Shown here: positions 15,701 through 26,327 of the stretch, piece by piece | Numbering within the stretch: the first letter of the stretch is position 1 | Layout: each line of letters begins with the position of its first letter | DNA from: 2-01-FULL-45-10 sp964450115 | GTDB taxonomy: Bacteria > Omnitrophota > Gorgyraeia > 2-01-FULL-45-10 | Direction: 5' to 3' | NCBI GenBank assembly: GCA_964450115.1 | Contig: CAYVCD010000001.1 | Span: 14,045-78,044, forward strand | Length of the DNA: 64,000 bases | Program-made: the position numbers and the translations under genes | Notes under the pieces: generated by a model | The model's input: the letters and a program-made list of their open reading frames with translations, nothing else | Told to the model about the DNA's origin: nothing | Databases searched by the model: none

Positions 15701-18700
15701 CGGATCCCTGGGGTGAGTTTCGCGAAAGCCTTAAGTTGCCATTTGCCTCTACCGTCACCGCGGACTTGATGGAATATGCTCAAGGTAATCTATATTTAGT
15801 GGCGCAAAACAGTAACACCTTCTATAAGTATCAAGTTGACGGTCAGTTGTCAGGGTGGGACTCAACAAGCCTTAGGCCTGTAGGCGATTCCGGCTCAGGA
15901 AGCACCATAGTGCCGAGCGGCGGAATATGCCTTTATTATCCCGGCGCGGGATCAAAGCTATACTGTATACCAAGAGATGGATTTAGCGATTTTCTATCCT
16001 ATGATATAGGTACCGACCTATGGAGCCCTTTAAAAGAGATGCCCTGGATACCATCTGCCGGAGTGTCGGCTATAATTGACGCCGGCGAAAGTTGGGTCTA
16101 TACGTATAACTCAGCCTGGCGCGACATTCTGATACGGTATGATAAGACCGATAATATTTGGGACGCCATACCTTCCATGCCCGCTGCGCTAAAAGGGAAC
16201 TCTGCGTTATGTGCATACAAAGGATATGTATATATTCTTAACGGAGGCGCCGGAGACGGTTCCTTTTCCCGCTATAATACAGAAGGAGAGGTATGGGAAC
16301 AGCTTCAGTCACCCTATTCTGCAAACTCATCGTTCACATTTCCGAACCAGGGTATATTTGCGCTTCCGGTAGAAAATCCTTATGATGGAAAAGCGTATAT
16401 ATATTTTACAGAGGGGTATGGCCTCAGCCGGTTTTTCAGATATAGTATAAACGACAACACATGGCAGACAGTGACAGCTCCGCCCGGAGGAACGACTTGG
16501 AAATACGGCAACAGTATGACTCAGGTGGGAAATTACCTCTATATTGTTGATGGCAATGGTACGAATTTTTGGAAGTATCGTCTTGATGACTTCTACGACA
16601 TGTCGTTTTCTGTTCCTCTTCCCGAGTCCGTAGGCAGGGGCGCCAGCGTCGCCTATAGCAGCTACGATGGCCGCGTCTATTTCTTCTCCGGCGCCAGATT
16701 CTCTTATTTTTATAAATGGCTGCCGGGCGCAACGGGATGGACCCCATTAGCGAGCTGCCCCGTGTCGGTCAATGACAGCCAATCTAACCTGCTTTATCCC
16801 GGATTTGGAAAGTACCTCTATTACATACAAGGCTCATCATATGGGTATAGCGACCCTTCATCCGTTTTCCTTAGGTATAGTATGGACCCGACGACACCGG
16901 CCTCGGACAGATGGACCGAGCTTACTCCCTCTTCTTTCGGCATATATGTGCCGGGCACATTGCTTTATGCGGGAGGTCAAAATTTTTATGTTGCAAAAGG
17001 ATATGATAGCGTTTTCTTGAGCAAATATTCCGCATTCTGCTTCGGTGATTATGTTTCTAAGCCGATAGAAGTGGGAAGGCATTGCAAATGGGGCACGATA
17101 AGCTGGGATAGCATAGGGAGCGGATCGGTGGGAGTGAGCGCAAGAACAGGTAGCAAACTGCTTAACGCTAATCTTACCGATGCTCTTGACTGGGGGCAAG
17201 TCACGAGCGTTGGAAACGGACAGAATCTATCCGATCCTTCAAGGCCGTTATCAAGCATCAAAGACACAGATAAATATATACAATATCGGGTAGATTTTTC
17301 CACGGATGAAACTGGCGTTGGGGTGATAATGCCTCGACTGGATGAGATAAGGATAAATTGGGAGAAATATGCCTCAGAAAAGACCCTCGTCTCGTCGCCA
17401 TACAACACAGGGTGGGATAAAAACAGATTAAGAAAATTGATGTGGAATAATGCGGGCGCTCTTATGAATCCTACAGGCAGCGAAATACGTTTTCAACTGC
17501 GTACATCAGCAAATGGCAGTGCGTGGAGCGACTGGCTGGGACCGCTCGGTACAAGGATGTCAACCTACGCCTTAAGCGATGATAGCTTATACGTGCGCTC
17601 CGGAGACATAAAGCAGCTTAATGCATCCGATAGCTGCGCCTCTCTTTATTATGAATTGGAGAATTTCAACTTCTGGCAGGATGTCGCCATAAGCAATAAT
17701 GGACCCAGCAGCATAGCGGCGGGTCAGGTAGCTCTGATAGACATAAACAGTTCCGCGACGCATTTTTGGAATAATGTAGCTTCATCTGGCCAGGATATTA
17801 GATTTTTTGACGGAACGAACAAGATGTCATATTTTCTGGCAAAGTTTGATAATCAAAGTGATATCGCGCAGATAGCCGTAAAACTAAATAGTGCCATAGC
17901 GCCAGGCGCTACCATGCATGTATATATGTTTTACGGAAACGCTAGGGCGTTCTCTGAAAGTAACGATATAATCAGAAATCTTACTGCTATTAAAACCGAT
18001 CCGAGCATAAGTAATATAGGATGGTGGGATTGCGACCAGAGGATGGTCGCCTCATCGGCCTATTACACTCCTGACTCATCAGGCATGGGCACTCGACTAT
18101 ATATGAGAAAGAACATTGTGGTCAAGTCTGGTGAGGGTGTGTCCGGCGGTAATGCATTTTATATGGATGGCGCAAGCGGTTACATGACAACATATCGGGT
18201 ATCGAGTTCTTTCAGCTATAAAGGGCTAGACAGGACATTCTCTCTATGGATAAAGCCGGAAGTGGATCCCTCCGGATCGTGCTTACTATCCAGCTATCCC
18301 ATCAATGGATACAATTACAGGATACAGTTAAATTCGGCCAGGGAGATGACTATCTATATTTCAAATTCAACACCCGGCACGGCATTTAAAGACTTTTCAG
18401 TAAAAGCCAATGCAAAAATTCCGGCAGATAGTAGTTGGCATAATATAGTATGGGTCTTGAAAGGCAAAAATGGAGCAATAACAGGAGCTGTCAATAACGG
18501 TGCCGGCAAGGTTCGATATACCACTTCTTCCCCCCACAGCTTAACGCCTTTTACGCCTATTTCTGTATTCGCAATGGGCGAGCCAACTTATAATACGCTG
18601 CAAACAATAACAAGCGTTCCGGATGCAACGCATTTTGATACCGCTATTGACTATGTTGCCAATGCAGATGTAACCGGCACTTATTGCGCCGGGGGAACGA

Positions 18701-21700
18701 CATCTCTCTATTTAGACGGCACCCTTGTCGGCGGGCCATTTACGCACTATATTACAGATTGGAGTTATGTCGACACTTCTTTCCCCAGTGGCACTAACTA
18801 TATATTCGGTAGCTATACGGACTATGATAATTCTGACAGAAGCTGGCTCTACAAGGGGTATGTCGATAATCTATCATTTTATAATTATGCCTTTGACGAA
18901 ACGTTGGCAAAATGTATGTATGCCGGAGCAAATCGAAATCTGGCCACCGTATTTTCCGGCGGTTATACAGACAATACGGGCGCGAATCTTAAGAATACCG
19001 GAAAATTTTATACTACCAATCCCACCATAGAGCCTATTTACGGCGTCTTCTATAATTACGGTGATGGCGATACGCTGGCGTCGTTTGTGCAGGATCCCAG
19101 CGTAAATGCACTCGGCACGAGCATAAAGTACCAAGTTTCTCCGGACGGATATAACTGGTATTGGTGGGATAGTACAGCACCTGCCGGCGGAGCCTGGGTT
19201 ATTGCTTCGGGAGGGACATCACAGGCAAACGTCTATACCGAGATAAATGCTAATCTCTCGACGTTCAGGAACATAAATCTTCCCACCGGAGTTTCTGCCG
19301 CATCGGGCGATTTTTACTGGCGCGCTTATCTTATGTCCACAGACGGCGGCACGAGCAATCCTCAGCTTAGGAATGTAACGATCAACGTTACGAATGGCGC
19401 CAGCTCCTACTATACCGATCCGGCGGGCTTAAAAAATATAAATATTGAGAACGAGAATTGCGTTGCGGACAGGTGGATACAGTACAAGGCTATTCTCTAT
19501 TCGGATGGGGAAAATACCCCCACACTCAACGACGTTGTATTGAGGTACATCGAGCCGTATATTACAATAGGATCGCCCTCTGGCGGTGAAACATGGGTAG
19601 CCGCCACTACAGAAAATATAACATGGACGTCCCATGGCCTCGAGGCTACAAAAGCGGCCCCTGCCACTCACGGAGTTCAGCTTAAATATTCTATCGATAA
19701 CGGGGTCAGCTGGGTAAGCCCCGCCATCACCAATGATGCTCCCAATAGTAATACTCTCCCATGGAATATACCATTTGATCCGTCTCCGCAGGCTCGCGTC
19801 AGCATCGCTTCCAGCGATTACCCTGTAATAACCGCCACGTCTCCGGGCTCTTTCAGAATATTGGGTATTATACTTAATCTACCCAATGGCGGGGAGATAT
19901 GGGAGAGAGGGTCTCTGCATTCTATTGAATACAGAACGTCAGGTTATGGGAGCCCAAGCACCAAATTAAAATTACAACTATCAAATGACGGCGGGCTCAG
20001 CTATAACACTACCCTGGCGCAGGAACAGACCGACGCGCCGCCATGGCAGATCCCATGGAGAATCAATCAGTCCGCATCAGACAACATTAAGCTTAGAATA
20101 TACGATGCAAATCCTGTTTTCTGCACACCATCGATAAGGATAGTTGATGAAAGTAACAGCTTATTCAGCATAGTAGAACCTCCCAAAATAATAATAGACA
20201 GAGTGATGAAGGTTCCGGAGGAGGAAGTTATCGACGGAAAGATGATAGCAGGAAAAAGATATAGAATAGAATGGCATACCACATCACAACACTTCGCCGA
20301 AAATTTTATACTCGAGTACTCCAAGGACAATTTTGCGACACCCGGCATTTCTATTGGCACGGCCGCATCCGGCGTGTCGGGCGGAGTATTTCCTGCTCCC
20401 GCATCGCAACTTCAGTGCAATTATGTATGGCTGGTAATTCCCTATGACATAGCGGATATCAAATTAAAGATAAGAGAAGATCCTGCTACTGTGCCGTCTC
20501 AGAGAGACACACCGGCCCCGCAAGAAGCGACAATAGCTTTGAGTATTATAGAGCCGTATTTTACTATTGTAAGGCCCAATGCAGGCGAAATATTTGTCAG
20601 TGGTGACAAAGAAAAAATTACTTGGACCACGACTGGTAGTGTCACAGGGCCGTTTAAACTTGAATATTGCACAGATTATAACGAAGTCGATCCGGGCGCA
20701 TCCAGCTGGATGACTATTGAGACAAATACTGCATATCCATACTTGCCCGGAAGCATACCGCCCGATGTGCGTGAATATATATGGCCGGTACCTATTGTCA
20801 CGCAGGACAAAGAAAATTGTCGCATCAGGATCACTGATATCAGTACTAATACGATAACTGATATGTCTGATGTCAGCTTTAAGATTATTTCGCATGAAAA
20901 GATAGCTATAACGACTCCTGATGGAGGCGAAGAATGGGTTATGGGAGTGCCTTACAATATAACATGGGGTGCAAACGGCCAGAGCGTTCTTAGTAAACAG
21001 TCACCTGTCTATGTTTATCTGTATTATTCCACAGATGATGGGAAGACATACAATGAAATACCGGAGATCGGTCCACAGGTTGCATGGAAAGAGTCGTGCG
21101 AATGGACACCGGAATTACCCGTTTCTACTACGAAAGCTAAAATAAAAATAGAGGCTCTTGATTTGAATGCTCATCCGTATCTTGTGGATGCGTCTGAGGG
21201 AGTCTTCAGTATAAAAGATCCCAGCATAAGCCGCATATGGTTGGAGCATGACGGAACAGAGGTAGCGTCGGCTTATGCTACCGGTAATTACGATATAAGA
21301 TGGGAGAGCTATGGCGCTGTAAGCAATAATATTAAGATTGAGTATAGGCTCAATGGCGCCGCATGGCAAACATTAACAGCATCTACGACAACACAGGAAG
21401 GCAGCGCCAGGCTAAAGCCGTGGGAGATCCCTAAGTCCGACGGAGCGCTGCTGGAATTTAAAATGACAGATAATAACAGGGCGTCTGTTGTAAAAATATC
21501 GGACGTATTCAGCATAACAAAACCTGTTATTAACATAACTGCGCCTGCCGCTGATTTCCCATGGGTAGTAGGATTATCCGGTACGGTGAGCTGGACCACT
21601 CAAGGTGGGGATTTCCAGGCCATCAAAAGATTAAAAGTGCAGTGCATTGCCGATGCCACCCATACTTACGATATAGGCGAGATCACTACGGGATTAGAAG

Positions 21701-24700
21701 CTAACGCAGGCAGCTTTGATTGGACGCTGCCGGCAAATGCGCCATTGTCGACCGCCGTGAATAAGGCAACTATAAAGATATTCGATCCGGATCCAAGCGG
21801 AAGCGGCGTTACCGCTACGCTGCAGTTCAATATAAAGGAGCCTTCGCTGATAGTAGATGTGCCTACTCAAGCCGATTCATGGAGGATCGGAAGCCAGAAT
21901 AAGACTATCTCCTGGCATCGCCTCGGCATGGTCACCTATCCTATACATATATACTGCAGGACGCAGGACGGCGCGGAACACCTCCTGGCGGACATAGGCG
22001 ATACCAACGTATCTGCATCATGGAACTGGACGAGCGTGGATTTCCCGGGAATCATTCCCGGAACCTCTTACATTGTAATACGGGATTCGACCGTGCCGGT
22101 GCCGATCGTTACAAAATTTGATACGGAAAGAAACGGACTATTTACGATAGAAGCGCCGAGGATAAAGATACTGGGTCCCGGCGATCCTAAAAAAATAGAT
22201 AATAGCACCGATAATCCTAATTACGGGCAACAGTGGACTACCACGGATAGCAGGGGCGTTGAATGGGAATGCGACGGCATGATGGACGGACCGCTATTTA
22301 AAGTCGAATGGTCCAGAAGCGTCGGGGAGACGGTGGCGGCAAGCGGTACCATAGCAGAAGGCATTAATTCCGAGTCGCGTCTTGCGCTTTGGAGTGATAT
22401 CCCTCAGGAGGCGGTCGGTCCGAATGTGCGGTTAAAGATCACGAACACAGGCTCCGCCTATGGAACGTTCGCTCAGTCCGCGCCGTTTACGGTATTTCCA
22501 GTGCCGGAATTTTTAACCCTTACAGCGCTTGATCCTGTTACGGACGCGTCTACTAATACGGTACGAATAGGAAATACCTATAAAGTGAAATGGACGCGTA
22601 ATGTTGCCGCATTCAGCAATGCGCTGGAGCTATCATTTGCCCTTACCGGAAGCCCGGCAATGTCGGATTGGCGGCCCATAACAGAAACTCCTGTGGCAAG
22701 GGACCTGGAATATTATACGTGGACCATTCCTCATACGGATATGATGCCTTATGCGGGCGCAAAACTCAGAATATATGATACCGCATCATGGAAAAGCTCT
22801 TCCGCGGCGCACACAGAAAAAATAGTATCAGTGGATATAGGTCGTCCGGTCTTTAATAATATCAAACTGCTAAAGCCGGGTAGCGCGCAGGCCGTAAACT
22901 GCATTGCCCTGGCGGAGGTTGCGGATATCAGGTGGGGTTGGGATGGATATATCAGCGAAGACAACAACTCCGTTTCGATAAAGCTGATAGAAGACCTTAA
23001 TGACAACGGAAAGATAGATATTAACGAATACAGTGCGCAGATAGGGACCTCTTCCAACACAGGCAGTTATAACGGTTGGATAGTGCCGGTGAATGCGCCT
23101 GCAACAAATAAAGCCAGGATAGTGCTGCAGGACATCTTCGCAAATTACGGACTAGGGAATGAGGTTATTGATGCGTCCGAGAAGTTTACTATTATTAACC
23201 AGCCCGAGATAACGCTTGTCACTCCCAATGGCGGGCAGGACTATATTATAGGAACAGACAAGATAAGCTTTGAGTGGACTTCCAGGGGAATATCCGTAGA
23301 TGAGGTCAAGATAGAGCTGTCTTCGGATGATTTTAACCCTGCTTCGACTCCATACTTGGTAACAGATGCCGCTCATCCCGATGGCAAATTCCCCAATACG
23401 GGAGAATTGCGCGATTGGTTAATACAGCAGGATTCCGCCGCGGGCAGTCATGTAAAGGCCCGCATAAGCATGGTCGGCAGAGAGTCTGAGATATTCGATG
23501 TTTCAAATAACTCTTTCCGTATAAGAAGCGGATTTATAGTAAAGACTCCGGCTTTGAATGAGAAATGGGCAACTAATGAAATTAAAGATATTACATGGGA
23601 CACAAAAGGCGCGATACAAAAAGTGAGCTTGTTCTATAGTATCGATAATGGGATGAATTTTAACCCTATTCCCGGGGCCAAGAACATAGATAATACCGGA
23701 TCATTCTCATGGAGAGTGCCTAACGAGAGAACGGATATCAACGTTACAAAGGCCCAGATAATGGTCAAAGATGCCGGCGATACGGAAGGCATAATACAGA
23801 ATAAGTCCGAACCTTTCGATATAATCTGGTACAAGATCAAGTTCTATATAATCGATAAGGACACCTACAGCCCCATAGGAAATCTGATAGTGAGGAGCAA
23901 GGATGATACCGCGCTGTACTATCCGGGATGGAACGTTCCCATTGATTTGGTGAGCGCGCAGGAAAATGACTATCTTTCGTCTCCCATAAGCTATGAATTC
24001 CCCGCCGGTACATTTGTCGTTACCTGGTCTACGAGGCCGGATGCTTCCGGGAAATCGCCGTATTTCGACAGAGGCGTAGAGGTCAAATCGAATGTTGAAA
24101 ATTCGAGAAAGGGCATCCTTGTTGAACTGGAAAGCGTCATCTCTGCTCAGATAGAATGGCACGTTATTCTTACAAACTCCTATGTTGCCCAAAGCGATAC
24201 GTTAAGCGCGACTGCCTGGATAGAGCGCCGGGGAAAATTGCAGGAGCCTATACCTATGGATACCTCAGAACCGCCGGACGGCATACCGGATACGCTTGAT
24301 AAGAGTAATTTTAAGTCCTGCGAACTGAAGGTATACGACTATGATACCGATACCAACACGCCTCTCAAAGTCTTTACCGACGTTCTTCCGGACGATAAGG
24401 GATTGTATAAATTTGTCTGGAACCCTACGGGCCTCCAGGAGGGTAAGACATATTTTGTCAGGGCTACTATAACATATGGCGTCAGCAGCACTCCTTACAC
24501 ATCGGGAGGCACTTTCGACATAAGCGTGACAAAGGCGCAGTCGCAGATGATAACAGAGCATGCCGAACAGAAGACGCTTTTGGAGACTATAACCGGGCAG
24601 GCTGCCGTTATACAGACGGCCGTTACGACTACCATCCCGCAAAAGATAGACGAAGCAACAAGCATAATAGGATCAAAAATAGATACATCCACAAACGCGA

Positions 24701-25500
24701 TAAAAACAGAGACGAGCGCGATAAAAGCTGAGACAGCCAAAATTTTAACGGCGACTGAAAGCACTATTCCGACGCAGATCAGGGAGACGGTGGAGCCATC
24801 TCTAAGATCAGAGATCCTTAACAGGGAGAGCACGATGCGGCTCGGCAGTAAGCTTATGGTACGGTATCGTACTTACCCGGGCCTCGAACCGGTTATTACT
24901 GTTTACGATCCGCGTAATAAGCTAAAGATCTCCCAATCCCCGATGAAAGAGGTTGCCGGTTCGTCGGGTATATATGAGCATGAGGTATTTCTTGCAAACG
25001 GGTGGACCGTGGGCGATTATACGATCGTTTGTTCAGAGTCCAGTAAGGGGACGATGGATGCATTGATCATATCCGCGATAAGGACCGATCTTGAGGATAT
25101 ATCGGGGCAGGTATCCAGCATACTTGGCACGACCACGAGCCTAGCCAACCTTAAAGATGTCGCCGATACGTTGAACAGCCAGTTCAGCATCATCGAATCG
25201 GCGCTTGGCAAGATAAGCACCGACCTCGTGAATAAGGTCAAAGAGGTTGCCTCAAGCGCCACCGATATAGAATCCGTATATGGACAGCTCGTCAAGATAG
25301 GCAAGGAGCTGAAGACTCTCGGAGCCAGTCAGGATGTGAACCTGAGTAAGCTGCTAGAGGTCTCTAAAGAGAAGAGCCAGGATATGAAGTACCTGAAGAA
25401 TAAGACGCAGCAGCTGAAGGCCGCTATGGAATTGAATAACAAGATGGTCGAGAACATGGCTCACAAGCCTGTAACCCAGACATGGTTCGAATATAAATAA
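12757..25500 (+). CDS. Giant modular secreted protein (~4,250 residues)
   Basis: About 4,247 residues with a signal peptide (cleavage near TTAS). I prefer ATG 12757 over ATG 12748, which sits directly against the GAAAGAAG ribosome site. Residue numbers here count from 12748. Order: kelch-like propeller repeats (about 130-1430, recurrent YRYD, W-x-x-L and YVYIL-type blades); a beta-sandwich (1434-1540); a DUF2341-like domain (1631-1742, FFDGTNKMSYFLAKFDN); a LamG-like domain (1760-2065, RTFSLWIKPEVDPSG); and a tandem run of Kre9/KNH-like beta domains (2270-3690), each opening near GGExW and I-x-W. A beta region (3690-3920) and coiled coils (3928-4030, 4113-4245) finish it. No LPxTG, PEP-CTERM or T9SS tail is visible. 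It is probably a surface or adhesive fibre exported by the neighbouring secretin system. Confidence 0.85.
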   Translation: MKSLKGNAIVSGCFKLAFIAFLMTGLWTSTTASNPDYYEWTQNNWNSSANPAAQGSHPGSQTGWTNYFSKDTPLGIDTSSGKVKLATLPYTITNTTPTDFNSTEFQNIEKVSDGNGALRLLPTINDPFANNELRKWRALPSTPYFNANTRFTRMGDYIYSIFVSGDGKQFGRIKVSDISDPAILPKWQFLTSLPVPLGAGAAITNDGQYIFVLRGGGSNAAYFYLPPEGTNPGTNPFTTADNPITLPVAGSEDPVLAWPKFSSLSEGAQKGSSVIHVGTIADRFAKVADRGQLYAVSGGNRTGFFYYDTFNKEWRRFTNPSRAAVNVGATLIHRGGDSVYLVFGDGYNGRIDRFSRSSGTWSNASSNTFFPKDPNLISFPTLWEGSVCSYPGSGDYVYAAFCYYTYMQPYRSGANHTLRGFFRFGPLSDPNPTWQRLDDAPAWIETTASIIYDPGAGTGAEGNKLHLFSGRNYTRPWVYKTDNPDPSQNHWETMSMPLTYTTNSSMVYVKADTYTGNKDYMYMVVRNTWFLRYDVAANKWDLLAYLPETAGDHPGNRLTYLNGYIYYLAGNNSADPLDGYKSGFYRYRVSQTLNGSDSWDPKTVLPQFPRVDLNTSDAIFNNVNAGSGIIGISQGGRNFIYGIRSSSSSYFYAMEIGADNAPVGGWITMPSTRDKYNNLTTFNTTNLVYPGYPEDGGQHTYIYAITYFNTVSVRSGYCIYKYGPIEHDTDTDPSTAAQWTELSATYPHDVTTGHNMSIAYPGTGQYLYTTTGTSDTSLGRYNMPTGEWTKLDTVVPVAYEYYSHAVGGNNSVYLTTYYSQNSFYRYDVTSGRWDDLPMDQGGFYFEAGNAVKDSNNNVYFVGGRSGDNISSHLWIYSTSLKKWVGLMRAPFHLSRGTKAEYLSGKDNSINSIYVTEGRQSNRFCKYNITNDAWSFCKPIKTAVTTGSQITTDGISKIYFVAGGDAIGKTVWIYNALQDDGQADPWGEFRESLKLPFASTVTADLMEYAQGNLYLVAQNSNTFYKYQVDGQLSGWDSTSLRPVGDSGSGSTIVPSGGICLYYPGAGSKLYCIPRDGFSDFLSYDIGTDLWSPLKEMPWIPSAGVSAIIDAGESWVYTYNSAWRDILIRYDKTDNIWDAIPSMPAALKGNSALCAYKGYVYILNGGAGDGSFSRYNTEGEVWEQLQSPYSANSSFTFPNQGIFALPVENPYDGKAYIYFTEGYGLSRFFRYSINDNTWQTVTAPPGGTTWKYGNSMTQVGNYLYIVDGNGTNFWKYRLDDFYDMSFSVPLPESVGRGASVAYSSYDGRVYFFSGARFSYFYKWLPGATGWTPLASCPVSVNDSQSNLLYPGFGKYLYYIQGSSYGYSDPSSVFLRYSMDPTTPASDRWTELTPSSFGIYVPGTLLYAGGQNFYVAKGYDSVFLSKYSAFCFGDYVSKPIEVGRHCKWGTISWDSIGSGSVGVSARTGSKLLNANLTDALDWGQVTSVGNGQNLSDPSRPLSSIKDTDKYIQYRVDFSTDETGVGVIMPRLDEIRINWEKYASEKTLVSSPYNTGWDKNRLRKLMWNNAGALMNPTGSEIRFQLRTSANGSAWSDWLGPLGTRMSTYALSDDSLYVRSGDIKQLNASDSCASLYYELENFNFWQDVAISNNGPSSIAAGQVALIDINSSATHFWNNVASSGQDIRFFDGTNKMSYFLAKFDNQSDIAQIAVKLNSAIAPGATMHVYMFYGNARAFSESNDIIRNLTAIKTDPSISNIGWWDCDQRMVASSAYYTPDSSGMGTRLYMRKNIVVKSGEGVSGGNAFYMDGASGYMTTYRVSSSFSYKGLDRTFSLWIKPEVDPSGSCLLSSYPINGYNYRIQLNSAREMTIYISNSTPGTAFKDFSVKANAKIPADSSWHNIVWVLKGKNGAITGAVNNGAGKVRYTTSSPHSLTPFTPISVFAMGEPTYNTLQTITSVPDATHFDTAIDYVANADVTGTYCAGGTTSLYLDGTLVGGPFTHYITDWSYVDTSFPSGTNYIFGSYTDYDNSDRSWLYKGYVDNLSFYNYAFDETLAKCMYAGANRNLATVFSGGYTDNTGANLKNTGKFYTTNPTIEPIYGVFYNYGDGDTLASFVQDPSVNALGTSIKYQVSPDGYNWYWWDSTAPAGGAWVIASGGTSQANVYTEINANLSTFRNINLPTGVSAASGDFYWRAYLMSTDGGTSNPQLRNVTINVTNGASSYYTDPAGLKNINIENENCVADRWIQYKAILYSDGENTPTLNDVVLRYIEPYITIGSPSGGETWVAATTENITWTSHGLEATKAAPATHGVQLKYSIDNGVSWVSPAITNDAPNSNTLPWNIPFDPSPQARVSIASSDYPVITATSPGSFRILGIILNLPNGGEIWERGSLHSIEYRTSGYGSPSTKLKLQLSNDGGLSYNTTLAQEQTDAPPWQIPWRINQSASDNIKLRIYDANPVFCTPSIRIVDESNSLFSIVEPPKIIIDRVMKVPEEEVIDGKMIAGKRYRIEWHTTSQHFAENFILEYSKDNFATPGISIGTAASGVSGGVFPAPASQLQCNYVWLVIPYDIADIKLKIREDPATVPSQRDTPAPQEATIALSIIEPYFTIVRPNAGEIFVSGDKEKITWTTTGSVTGPFKLEYCTDYNEVDPGASSWMTIETNTAYPYLPGSIPPDVREYIWPVPIVTQDKENCRIRITDISTNTITDMSDVSFKIISHEKIAITTPDGGEEWVMGVPYNITWGANGQSVLSKQSPVYVYLYYSTDDGKTYNEIPEIGPQVAWKESCEWTPELPVSTTKAKIKIEALDLNAHPYLVDASEGVFSIKDPSISRIWLEHDGTEVASAYATGNYDIRWESYGAVSNNIKIEYRLNGAAWQTLTASTTTQEGSARLKPWEIPKSDGALLEFKMTDNNRASVVKISDVFSITKPVINITAPAADFPWVVGLSGTVSWTTQGGDFQAIKRLKVQCIADATHTYDIGEITTGLEANAGSFDWTLPANAPLSTAVNKATIKIFDPDPSGSGVTATLQFNIKEPSLIVDVPTQADSWRIGSQNKTISWHRLGMVTYPIHIYCRTQDGAEHLLADIGDTNVSASWNWTSVDFPGIIPGTSYIVIRDSTVPVPIVTKFDTERNGLFTIEAPRIKILGPGDPKKIDNSTDNPNYGQQWTTTDSRGVEWECDGMMDGPLFKVEWSRSVGETVAASGTIAEGINSESRLALWSDIPQEAVGPNVRLKITNTGSAYGTFAQSAPFTVFPVPEFLTLTALDPVTDASTNTVRIGNTYKVKWTRNVAAFSNALELSFALTGSPAMSDWRPITETPVARDLEYYTWTIPHTDMMPYAGAKLRIYDTASWKSSSAAHTEKIVSVDIGRPVFNNIKLLKPGSAQAVNCIALAEVADIRWGWDGYISEDNNSVSIKLIEDLNDNGKIDINEYSAQIGTSSNTGSYNGWIVPVNAPATNKARIVLQDIFANYGLGNEVIDASEKFTIINQPEITLVTPNGGQDYIIGTDKISFEWTSRGISVDEVKIELSSDDFNPASTPYLVTDAAHPDGKFPNTGELRDWLIQQDSAAGSHVKARISMVGRESEIFDVSNNSFRIRSGFIVKTPALNEKWATNEIKDITWDTKGAIQKVSLFYSIDNGMNFNPIPGAKNIDNTGSFSWRVPNERTDINVTKAQIMVKDAGDTEGIIQNKSEPFDIIWYKIKFYIIDKDTYSPIGNLIVRSKDDTALYYPGWNVPIDLVSAQENDYLSSPISYEFPAGTFVVTWSTRPDASGKSPYFDRGVEVKSNVENSRKGILVELESVISAQIEWHVILTNSYVAQSDTLSATAWIERRGKLQEPIPMDTSEPPDGIPDTLDKSNFKSCELKVYDYDTDTNTPLKVFTDVLPDDKGLYKFVWNPTGLQEGKTYFVRATITYGVSSTPYTSGGTFDISVTKAQSQMITEHAEQKTLLETITGQAAVIQTAVTTTIPQKIDEATSIIGSKIDTSTNAIKTETSAIKAETAKILTATESTIPTQIRETVEPSLRSEILNRESTMRLGSKLMVRYRTYPGLEPVITVYDPRNKLKISQSPMKEVAGSSGIYEHEVFLANGWTVGDYTIVCSESSKGTMDALIISAIRTDLEDISGQVSSILGTTTSLANLKDVADTLNSQFSIIESALGKISTDLVNKVKEVASSATDIESVYGQLVKIGKELKTLGASQDVNLSKLLEVSKEKSQDMKYLKNKTQQLKAAMELNNKMVENMAHKPVTQTWFEYK

Positions 25501-25519
25501 TTTTTGGAAAGGGAGTGAT

Positions 25520-26314
25520 ATGAGGAAGATATTCTGTCTCGCTATTTTTATGATAGCATTATCGATCTTTGTTTCCAATTCCTATGCCGGAATAGTCCTG
25601 AAAGTCCTTGCCGCAAATCCATCTAAAACGGAAAAACAATCGGTCATTGTGAAAGCGTACTTGCCTAAAGAGGTGAAGCCCGAAGATGTTGTGGATAAGG
25701 GTGACCTCGAGATAGCGTATGACAATCAGCAGGGTTCTTACTATGTATATGGAGAATATAGCCTCGACCCGGGCCAGAGCATAGACCGAGATGTGGAGAT
25801 GCACGATATATGGCAGGTGCCCGCCACAGAGATGGAGTCGATAAGGGCCGAAGCCGAAAAGACCTCAAAGTTACTGGAGAATACCGATTTCCGGGATAGG
25901 ATGAGTTTCCTGAAGCAGAGTATAGACGCCAAATTGAAAGAGATAGAGGGTAGGCAGAGTATTCCGGCGGTGAACCCTGAGCGCCATATATCTAACTACC
26001 GCGATAACGTGAAGCTGTTAGAATCGGTGAAATCCGATCTTGTAGTATTAAGGAGCCTGCTGGCCCAGGCAAAAGGATTGCCGGCGACCGCGGTATGGCG
26101 CCTCATATTGATAATAATCAGTTTTCTCGGGGTTATCGGCGCGGGCTCATATATCATATGGCAGAGGCAGATGAAGCTGGTGGAGATACCGGCGGCAAAA
26201 GCCTTAAAGAAGGAAGAAGACGATAAGCAGGATGCTAGCAAAAAGGTCGAGTCCAAAGATGATGATCTCGAAGCGGCGGAAAACATAGAGAAGCTGCTGC
26301 GAGGGGATAAATAG
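25520..26314 (+). CDS. Exported membrane-anchored coiled-coil protein
   Basis: 264 residues: a signal peptide (1-23, ending NSYA), a beta-rich part (24-95, VLKVLAANPSKTEKQSVIVK), a coiled-coil stretch (about 100-185), a transmembrane helix (about 193-214, LILIIISFLGVIGAGSYIIW) and an acidic-basic cytoplasmic tail ending KLLRGDK. This topology puts the body in the periplasm. It starts 20 bases after the giant-protein gene with a strong AGGGAG site, so it is probably its partner, for example an anchor or chaperone. I recognise no family. Confidence 0.72.
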   Translation: MRKIFCLAIFMIALSIFVSNSYAGIVLKVLAANPSKTEKQSVIVKAYLPKEVKPEDVVDKGDLEIAYDNQQGSYYVYGEYSLDPGQSIDRDVEMHDIWQVPATEMESIRAEAEKTSKLLENTDFRDRMSFLKQSIDAKLKEIEGRQSIPAVNPERHISNYRDNVKLLESVKSDLVVLRSLLAQAKGLPATAVWRLILIIISFLGVIGAGSYIIWQRQMKLVEIPAAKALKKEEDDKQDASKKVESKDDDLEAAENIEKLLRGDK

Positions 26315-26327
26315 TGAGACGATCTCT

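Noticed and set aside
12757..25500. C-terminal sorting signal on the giant protein
   Set aside because: No LPxTG, PEP-CTERM, T9SS-like or autotransporter barrel end is visible; it ends in a coiled coil and a short polar tail.
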